Part shown: positions 29,598 to 34,800 of the stretch, one piece after another
How the letters are laid out: the number at the start of each line of letters is the position of its first letter
How positions within the stretch are numbered: the stretch's first letter is position 1
Assembly (NCBI GenBank): GCA_937888725.1
Contig: CALARE010000077.1
Location: 1 to 37,131, forward strand
DNA length: 37,131 bases
Direction: 5' to 3'
From: an uncultured Alphaproteobacteria bacterium
Lineage (GTDB): Bacteria; Pseudomonadota; Alphaproteobacteria; CAAHEQ01; UBA3637
Notes under the pieces: model-generated
The model's database searches: none
The model's input: only the letters and a program-made list of their open reading frames with translations
What the model was told of the DNA's origin: nothing
Made by a program: the position numbers and the translations under genes

Positions 29598-30701
29598 ATG
29601 GGTTTTAATTGTGGAATTGTGGGCTTGCCAAATGTGGGAAAATCAACGTTATTTAATGCGTTAACATCAACGGTGCAGGCACAAGCTGCCAATTACCCAT
29701 TTTGTACAATTGAACCAAATGTGGGGCGTGTGGCGGTGCCAGATGCTCGTCTTGATGTGTTGCAACAGATTGATAAATCACAAAAAATTGTGCCAACTCA
29801 GTTGGAGTTTGTGGATATTGCAGGGCTTGTTCGTGGTGCCTCTAAGGGGGAAGGGCTGGGCAATCAGTTTTTAGCCAACATTCGAGAGGTGGATGCCATT
29901 ATTCATGTGCTTCGTTGTTTTGATGATGGCAATATTGTTCATGTTGAGGGGTCTGTTAATCCGATTAGAGATGCTGAAACGGTTGAAACAGAATTAATGC
30001 TTGCTGATTTAGAAAGTCTTGAAAAACGCATTATCCCTTTGCAAAAAAAAGCTCAAACAGGGGATAAAGAGGCAAAAATATGGGTTTCGGTTATGACTCC
30101 TGTGTTAGAGGTGTTGCGTGAGGGCAAGCCTGCTCGTTTGGCAAAGCCAACGACGCCTGAGGAAATAAAGATTTTTAATCAATTAGCCCTTTTGACGGGG
30201 AAACCTGTTTTATATGTGTGTAATGTGGATGAGGCCAGTGCTTCAACAGGGAATGACTATTCGAAACAGGTGGAGCAAATGGCTCTTGCACAAGGAAATT
30301 CCAGCGTGATTATTTCGGCTGCGATTGAGGCTGAGGTGGCAGGGTTGACTGATGAGGCGGAACAAAAGGAATTTTTAGAAACGTTGGGGTTATCTGAAAC
30401 AGGGCTTAATCGCATTATTAAAGCGGGTTATAAATTGTTGGGATTAGAAACGTTTTTTACCTCAGGTCCTAAGGAGGTTCACGCGTGGACAATGCGAAAA
30501 GGGACATTGGCACCACAGGCGGCAGGGATTATTCATACCGATTTTGAGCGTGGTTTTATCAGGGCGGAAGTGATTGCTTATGAGGACTATGTCGCTTTTA
30601 ATGGTGAGGTTGGTGCTCGTGAAAATGGTAAGCTACGACAAGAGGGAAAAACATATCAGATGTCAGATGGAGATGTGGTGCATTTCTTATTTAATGTTTA
30701 G
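29598..30701 (+). CDS. ychF: Ribosome-associated P-loop NTPase YchF/OLA1
   Basis: YchF is an Obg-related ATPase/GTPase that binds ribosomes and affects translation and oxidative-stress responses. The 367-aa product is typical: P-loop GLPNVGKST (residues 9-17), switch region and G3 DIAGLVRGASKGEGLGNQFL, the altered specificity motif NVDE in LYVCNVDEAS (which favours ATP), a coiled-coil insertion, and the C-terminal TGS domain (HTDFERGFIRAEVIAYEDYV, MSDGDVVHFLFNV). AAAGGA lies before ATG 29598. The gene leads a unit with bacteriohemerythrin (21-bp gap), qmcA and nfeD. Nothing is unusual in the sequence. Confidence 0.97.
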   Translation: MGFNCGIVGLPNVGKSTLFNALTSTVQAQAANYPFCTIEPNVGRVAVPDARLDVLQQIDKSQKIVPTQLEFVDIAGLVRGASKGEGLGNQFLANIREVDAIIHVLRCFDDGNIVHVEGSVNPIRDAETVETELMLADLESLEKRIIPLQKKAQTGDKEAKIWVSVMTPVLEVLREGKPARLAKPTTPEEIKIFNQLALLTGKPVLYVCNVDEASASTGNDYSKQVEQMALAQGNSSVIISAAIEAEVAGLTDEAEQKEFLETLGLSETGLNRIIKAGYKLLGLETFFTSGPKEVHAWTMRKGTLAPQAAGIIHTDFERGFIRAEVIAYEDYVAFNGEVGARENGKLRQEGKTYQMSDGDVVHFLFNV

Positions 30702-30722
30702 ATAAAAAAAGGAGTCGGGGGT

Positions 30723-31145
30723 ATGCAAAAACGGGTGAAATGGTCAAAAAATATGGAAGTGGGGTATGAACCACTTGATAAGGCACATAAAGATTTTATT
30801 AAAATCATTAATGAGGCGGCTGTTTATAATGCATCAAGAGAGTTGTCCTCTATGGATAATGTGTTTGAAAAATGCTATGATTATGCGAGAAATCACTTCC
30901 CTGAGGAAGAAGATATTATGAAACAGGTCGGTTTTCCCGATATGCCTGCACATGAAAAAAGTCATCATGCTTTTATAAAAAATATTTCTGGTTTGCGGGT
31001 TGATTTTCATAATGCGAAAACAAAACGGGAAAAAGAAAAAGTCACAACTGAAGCGGTTGATTTTTTGCAAGCTTGGTTTATTGGCCATACATTGAGCAGG
31101 GATAAGATTTATAAACCGTATCTTGTTCGACTCAAAAATAAATAA
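30723..31145 (+). CDS. Bacteriohemerythrin
   Basis: This is a four-helix bundle with a non-heme di-iron site that binds oxygen reversibly, acting as an O2 sensor, store or scavenger in the cytoplasm. The 140-aa length is standard. All expected ligands are present in order: His22 (LDKAHKDF), His58 and Glu62 (NHFPEEE), His77 and His81 (AHEKSHH), His122 and Asp127 (GHTLSRDK). The N-terminal WSKNMEVGYEPLD is also typical. AGGAG precedes ATG 30723. Its place in the ychF-qmcA-nfeD unit suggests a stress or oxygen-linked operon, and it argues for life at changing oxygen levels. Confidence 0.92.
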   Translation: MQKRVKWSKNMEVGYEPLDKAHKDFIKIINEAAVYNASRELSSMDNVFEKCYDYARNHFPEEEDIMKQVGFPDMPAHEKSHHAFIKNISGLRVDFHNAKTKREKEKVTTEAVDFLQAWFIGHTLSRDKIYKPYLVRLKNK

Positions 31146-31164
31146 CAAAAACAAGGAGAAAAAA

Positions 31165-32088
31165 ATGCTAACAAATATATTACTCATATTGGCTACGGTC
31201 GTTGTCATTGCTTTGATAAAAAGCATTGTGATTGTTAAACAAGGCTATGAATATACGGTTGAAAATTTTGGTAGATATGTCAGAACGTTGCGTCCTGGCT
31301 TTCATATTTTAATCCCTGTGATTGAAAAAGTGGGGGCAAAAGTCAGCCGTATGGAACAAGTGTTAGACGTTCCAACGCAAGAGGCCATTACCAAGGATAA
31401 CGCCATGGTTCGTGTTGATGCGGTGTTGTTCTATCAAATTCAAGATACGGTATCAGCAGCTTATCAAGTGGGGAATTTGCAATTAGCGATTTCAAACCTT
31501 GTTGTGACGAACATCCGTACCGTTATTGGTGCTATGGATATTGATGATTTGCTCTCACAACGTGATGTAATTAACCATAAGTTGTTAGCTGTGGTTGATG
31601 AAGCCACTGTCCCATGGGGGGTGAAAGTAACGCGTGTTGAAATTAAAGACATCAACCCACCACACGATTTGATTGATGCGATGGCTCGCCAAATGAAGGC
31701 TGAACGTGAAAAACGGGCTAATATTTTGGACGCTGAAGGGCTCCGCCAAGCTGAAATTTTAAAAGCTGAGGGTGAAAAACAAGCTCTTATTTTGGAAGCT
31801 GAGGGTAAAAAAGAGGCTGCCTTTAGAGAGGCTGAAGCAAGAGAGCGTATTGCTCAAGCTGAAGCAACGGCAACGGCGATTGTTTCTGACGCAATCAAAA
31901 AAGGGAATATTAATGCAATCAATTACTTTTTGGGTCAAAAATATATTGAGGCCTTACAAGGGATTGCCGTTTCACCAAATCAAAAGCTTATTATGATGCC
32001 ACTTGAAACACAAAATGTGATGAATTCCATTGCTGGGATTGCTGAAATTGCCAAAGATGTTTTGGGTTCAAATTCAAAGAAAGGATAA
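31165..32088 (+). CDS. qmcA: SPFH/stomatin-like membrane protein QmcA
   Basis: I start at ATG 31165 (MLTNILLILATVVVIALIKS) because AAGGAG lies eight bases upstream. A longer in-frame start at 31123 would overlap bacteriohemerythrin. The 307-aa product has an N-terminal membrane helix (residues 3-24) and the SPFH/band-7 domain (VENFGRYVRTLRPGFHILIP, MEQVLDVPTQEAITKDNAMV, NIRTVIGAMDIDDLLSQRD). A long Glu/Ala coiled coil follows (AEGLRQAEILKAEGEKQALI), with the C-terminal NYFLGQKYIEAL. It closely matches E. coli QmcA (YbbK) as I remember it. Such proteins form oligomeric scaffolds around membrane proteases and work with NfeD, whose gene follows after three bases. Confidence 0.93.
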   Translation: MLTNILLILATVVVIALIKSIVIVKQGYEYTVENFGRYVRTLRPGFHILIPVIEKVGAKVSRMEQVLDVPTQEAITKDNAMVRVDAVLFYQIQDTVSAAYQVGNLQLAISNLVVTNIRTVIGAMDIDDLLSQRDVINHKLLAVVDEATVPWGVKVTRVEIKDINPPHDLIDAMARQMKAEREKRANILDAEGLRQAEILKAEGEKQALILEAEGKKEAAFREAEARERIAQAEATATAIVSDAIKKGNINAINYFLGQKYIEALQGIAVSPNQKLIMMPLETQNVMNSIAGIAEIAKDVLGSNSKKG

Positions 32089-32091
32089 ATA

Positions 32092-32541
32092 ATGTCATAT
32101 TTAGAATGGAGTGCTTTAGGGTTAATTTTAATTTTATTTGAATTATTTGTCCCAGGGGTGTATTTGTTTTGGTTTGGGCTTGCTGGGCTTGCCGTTTCAT
32201 GGGGTATTTATATGATGCTTATTCCTGATACGGTAGCGATGCAATTGTTTGCTTTTTCAGTTTTTTCGTGTTTGACAACCTTTGCAGGTGTTTATATTTA
32301 TAAAAAGGTTGAAAGCAAATTTAAAGGCGTGAAAGAGTATAAAAACCTCAATGATTTGGCAAGTCAATATGTGGGGCAGGTTGCCACACTCACACAAGAC
32401 GTCGTTGATGGGAAATCAAAAGTCAAAGTGGGCGATAGCGTATGGCTTGCGATGACAAATGAAGATTTAAAAGCAGGTGAAAAGGTTTTAATCACAGGCG
32501 TTGAAAAAGGTGTTATTTTTATTGTGACCCGGAAGTCATAA
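32092..32541 (+). CDS. NfeD-family membrane protein (YbbL-like)
   Basis: The 149-aa short NfeD type has two or three membrane helices (residues about 8-24, 24-45 and 48-70; LFELFVPGVYLFWFGLAGLA is characteristic). A C-terminal OB-fold domain follows (YVGQVATLTQDVVDGKSKVK to ITGVEKGVIFIV). It starts three bases after the qmcA stop with AAAGGA in the end of qmcA. NfeD and SPFH proteins form a membrane-quality-control pair. It ends the ychF-led unit, and a large structured intergenic element begins two bases after its stop codon. Confidence 0.9.
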   Translation: MSYLEWSALGLILILFELFVPGVYLFWFGLAGLAVSWGIYMMLIPDTVAMQLFAFSVFSCLTTFAGVYIYKKVESKFKGVKEYKNLNDLASQYVGQVATLTQDVVDGKSKVKVGDSVWLAMTNEDLKAGEKVLITGVEKGVIFIVTRKS

Positions 32542-32542
32542 G

Positions 32543-32671
32543 GCGTTACTCAATCGCCAATATGTTAAAATGAGGCGTTTGACAGTATCTAGGGGCGATT
32601 CACCAAACTTTAAGTACAAACAGTACGATACGTTTGATGAATCGCCTCTTGTCTATTCTGTTTGGTAACGC
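32543..32671 (+). ncRNA. Structured intergenic element after nfeD with alternative pairings
   Basis: Outer arms GCGTTAC (32543-32549) and GTAACGC (32665-32671) enclose an 18-bp near-perfect stem (32591-32608 with 32632-32649; one G-U pair and one mismatch). AATCGCC at 32552-32558 and AATCGCC at 32640-32646 can each pair with the same GGCGATT (32594-32600), so two exclusive folds are possible. No open frame of note occurs here and no T run follows directly. It may be a 3' structure of the nfeD message, a small mobile palindromic element, or a switch. A divergent, shortened copy lies at 34327-34368 beyond the ATPase gene. Confidence 0.4.
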
Positions 32672-32731
32672 GTCTTATTTGAACCCAGCCCATAAAAAGC
32701 CCAGCTGGCTCTTAACTTTATCCAACAGGCA

Positions 32732-32763
32732 AGAGGTTACCGTAACCCTTGAGGGCTTTGGGG
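32732..32763 (-). repeat. Inverted REP-like palindromic unit
   Basis: On the minus strand this reads CAAAGCCCTCAAGGG then TTACGGTAACCTC, matching the unit at 34487-34514 (AAGCCCGCAAGGGCTACGG then TAACCTCG). The sequence also contains the palindrome GGTTAC-C-GTAACC. It lies upstream of the ATPase gene in opposite orientation to the arrays downstream. Confidence 0.6.
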
Positions 32764-32809
32764 TATTGATTTTTATTGCCTAATTGTTTGTGATTTATTC
32801 TTAAAAAAT

Positions 32810-32887
32810 GCAAAACGTGATAAAATGACACTATTTTCACTTGCAAAACGTGATAAAATGATACTATTTTCACTTGCAAAACGTGAT
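32810..32887 (+). repeat. 33-bp tandem repeats upstream of the ATPase gene
   Basis: GCAAAACGTGAT occurs at 32810, 32843 and 32876 with a period of 33 bp; the first two units are complete and nearly identical (one base differs). Each unit contains an imperfect inverted repeat GTGA-AAAT/ATTTTCAC. The array ends about 20 bp before a TATAAT at 32908-32913, so it may be an operator array or protein-binding iterons controlling the ATPase gene. Confidence 0.8.
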
Positions 32888-32907
32888 TTTACATGTTATA
32901 TTGTTAT

Positions 32908-32913
32908 TATAAT
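32908..32913 (+). promoter_or_regulatory. -10 element of the ATPase gene
   Basis: A perfect TATAAT lies 33 bp before ATG 32946. No convincing -35 hexamer is seen; the region 17 bp upstream is the end of the 33-bp repeat array, suggesting that the promoter depends on or is blocked by a factor bound there. Confidence 0.4.
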
Positions 32914-32945
32914 ACATCGTATAATTAAGAAAATGAGGTTGTTTT

Positions 32946-34301
32946 ATGTTTAGAAAAGCTGAGAATGTATTAAAGAAATGGAAAGAGAATTCAAACAAAA
33001 AAGCTCTATTAATTACGGGAGCTCGTCAAATTGGAAAAACGTATCTTGTTAGGCAGTTTGGAAAAACGTATTATGAAAATTTTATAGAAATTAACTTTAT
33101 AACGACACCTACGGCAGTAAATATTTTTTCAGGCGATTTAAATGCTGACACGATTATAATGAACTTAACAGCTTTTTTAGGGCAAAATCTTATTCCTTCA
33201 AAAACATTGATTTTTTTAGATGAAATACAAGAGTGTCCCAATGCTAGAACAGCTATTAAATTTTTAGTTGAAGATGGTCGATTTGATTATATAGAATCAG
33301 GGTCTTTATTAGGTGTTAATTATAAACCAGTTCCATCATATCCAGTTGGATATGAAGAAATATTGCAAATGTATCCAATGGATTTTGAAGAATTTTGTAT
33401 TGCCAACGGTATTCAATCTCAAACCATTGAGTATTTGAAAAAATGCTACCTAGAGAATCAACCAACGACTGATTCCATACATAAAACAATGTTAGATTTG
33501 TTTAAATATTATATTATAGTTGGAGGGATGCCTGCTGTTGTTCAAGCGTTTGTTAACTCGCATAATATAGGGCAAGTTATTTCAATACAAAAAGATATTT
33601 TAGCTCAGTATCGGCAAGATATAAGTAAATATACCGTAGAAAACAAAACAAAAGTTAATAACATTTTTGATCAAATTCCAGCACAATTGGATGATAAAAA
33701 TCGCAGATTTAAATTAGCTACAATTGATAAAAAAGCAAGATTAAGAGAATACGAAGATGCCTTCATGTGGTTACAAGATGCTGGTGTTGCTTTATCATGT
33801 TATAATTTGACGGAACCTAAAATTCCTTTAAAAATCAATGAGCAGAGTAGGTTGTTTAAATTGTTTATGTCTGATTGTGGTTTATTGTGTGCTATGGGGC
33901 TTGAAAATGTCCAATTTGATATTTTGCAAAATAATATGTCTGTAAATATGGGTAGTATATTGGAAAATGTTTTTGCACAACAATTGAAGTCAAATGGTTT
34001 TTCTCTCCGTTATTTTAACAAAAGAGGTGTTGGTGAACTTGATTTTGTCATTCAATGTGGTAATCAGATCATTCCTGTGGAAATAAAATCAGGGAAAGAT
34101 TATAAAGCACATAAGGCGTTGAATAATGCATTAAATGTAACTTCTTGGAACTTGAAAAAAGGGATCGTTTTTTGTATGGGAAATGTAGAAGAAAATGAAC
34201 ATGTGATTTATCTGCCATGGTATATGGTGATGTTTTTTAAACAAATGTCATTGGATAATTTAAAAGTTGATTTTAATTTGTTTTTGGACCCAAATACCTG
34301 A
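32946..34301 (+). CDS. AAA-family ATPase with DUF4143 C-terminal domain, 451 aa
   Basis: The protein starts MFRKAENVLKKWKENSNKKA. Walker A is GARQIGKT (residues 25-32), Walker B is LIFLDEIQ (88-95), and ESGSLLG (117-123) is the usual following motif of the AAA_14/DUF4143 family. The C-terminal domain shows a PD-(D/E)xK nuclease-like pattern: Asp366 in GELDFVIQ, then Glu379-Ile-Lys381 in PVEIKSG. Members are widespread, often horizontally transferred, and their function is not settled. The gene is noticeably more AT-rich than the core genes beside it, has no classic RBS (GAGG is 8-11 bases upstream), and is flanked by palindromic repeats and two related intergenic elements. It is therefore a good candidate for acquired cargo. 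An intrinsic terminator follows at 34383. Confidence 0.9.
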   Translation: MFRKAENVLKKWKENSNKKALLITGARQIGKTYLVRQFGKTYYENFIEINFITTPTAVNIFSGDLNADTIIMNLTAFLGQNLIPSKTLIFLDEIQECPNARTAIKFLVEDGRFDYIESGSLLGVNYKPVPSYPVGYEEILQMYPMDFEEFCIANGIQSQTIEYLKKCYLENQPTTDSIHKTMLDLFKYYIIVGGMPAVVQAFVNSHNIGQVISIQKDILAQYRQDISKYTVENKTKVNNIFDQIPAQLDDKNRRFKLATIDKKARLREYEDAFMWLQDAGVALSCYNLTEPKIPLKINEQSRLFKLFMSDCGLLCAMGLENVQFDILQNNMSVNMGSILENVFAQQLKSNGFSLRYFNKRGVGELDFVIQCGNQIIPVEIKSGKDYKAHKALNNALNVTSWNLKKGIVFCMGNVEENEHVIYLPWYMVMFFKQMSLDNLKVDFNLFLDPNT

Positions 34302-34326
34302 TTTTTTGCCAACGAGCTATAAGTTC

Positions 34327-34368
34327 AAATGAGGTTTTAAACGGTATCTATAGTTGATTTTTGTCTAT
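34327..34368 (+). repeat. Divergent short copy of the 32568-32656 element
   Basis: AAATGAGG, GTATCTA and GATT occur here with exactly the same spacing (17 and 12 bases) as at 32568-32600, with 24 of 33 positions identical, and both are followed by TTGTCTAT. The copy here lacks the 48-nt hairpin segment present at 32601-32648. The two copies lie either side of the ATPase gene. Confidence 0.45.
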
Positions 34369-34382
34369 CAATTTGATTCATT

Positions 34383-34416
34383 AAAAAAGCTCCCATTAAA
34401 AGTGAGGGCTTTTTTT
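34383..34416 (+). terminator. Intrinsic terminator of the ATPase gene
   Basis: AAAAAAGCTCCCAT pairs with GTGAGGGCTTTTTT (wobbles and one mismatch) and ends in a seven-T run at 34410-34416. Confidence 0.7.
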
Positions 34417-34514
34417 GATTATCGCAAAATTAATATAACCTCGATGCCCTCAAAGCCAGAAGGGCTACTTTTACCTCGCTCTATCCCAAGCCCGCAAGGG
34501 CTACGGTAACCTCG
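34408..34514 (+). repeat. REP-like palindromic array 1 (two units)
   Basis: After the terminator, a 71-bp segment (34408-34478) is nearly identical to 36902-36973. It includes GATTATCGCAAAA, TAATATAACCTCGATG and a hairpin unit AAAGCC-AGA-AGGGCTAC. A second unit, CTCTATCCCAAGCCCGCAAG and GGCTAC (34479-34504), is identical to 37011-37036. Each unit carries a GCCC/GGGC stem with a GCAA-type loop and ends TACCTCG or TAACCTCG. Dispersed extragenic palindromes of this sort are typical repeat families. Confidence 0.75.
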
Positions 34515-34545
34515 ATGTGATGGATGGGTTTATAAAAGCGGATAA

Positions 34546-34700
34546 AGATAGCAGATATGGATGAGTGAGCCGACTGAATGAGTATTAAGTATACCTGAAG
34601 GAGGCTTAGTCGCCATAGATGCTGTCTTTAGGCACTTTTTAAACATACAGGCAGTCGAGCATTTTATAACCTCACTTAAGAGTGAGGTTTTTGGTTTTTT
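34546..34700 (+). ncRNA. Candidate structured small RNA with its own terminator
   Basis: This gene-free stretch contains a long-range stem AGATAGCAGATATGG (34546-34560) with CCATAGATGCTGTCT (34613-34627), 13 of 15 pairs including one G-U. Inside it are a second stem CGACT (34571-34575) with AGTCG (34608-34612) and a small hairpin GTAT-TAAGT-ATAC (34582-34594). A perfect intrinsic terminator AACCTCACT-TAAG-AGTGAGGTT plus T-rich tail follows at 34668-34700. A TATAAA at 34531-34536 would start transcription near 34543, almost exactly at the first paired base, although no -35 is clear. I do not recognise the family; it is not a tRNA, SRP RNA or tmRNA. Confidence 0.4.
34668..34700 (+). terminator. 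Perfect intrinsic terminator with no gene directly upstream
   Basis: AACCTCACT (34668-34676), loop TAAG, AGTGAGGTT (34681-34689), then TTTGG and TTTTTT. It lies 370 bp after the ATPase stop and after that gene's own terminator, so it probably ends a separate short transcript. Confidence 0.8.
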
Positions 34701-34731
34701 ATACGTTATATAAAGGGTATTTAAAAAAACT

Positions 34732-34760
34732 TTGACAAAACAAGAAAAATGTGCTATATT
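34732..34760 (+). promoter_or_regulatory. Near-consensus promoter of the 34801 gene
   Basis: A perfect TTGACA (34732-34737) and TATATT (34755-34760) have a 17-bp spacer. The start is near 34767; AAGGAG (34788-34793) is the RBS. Confidence 0.72.
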
Positions 34761-34800
34761 TGGGGCGTGAAGTAAAAAAAGTTTTTTAAGGAGTTTTTTT

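Noticed and set aside
31123..31164. Upstream start for qmcA
   Set aside because: It would overlap the bacteriohemerythrin gene, lacks an RBS and adds a polar Lys/Asn stretch before the membrane anchor.
32810..32887. CRISPR-like array
   Set aside because: Two full units and a partial one follow each other with no variable spacers; this is a simple tandem repeat.
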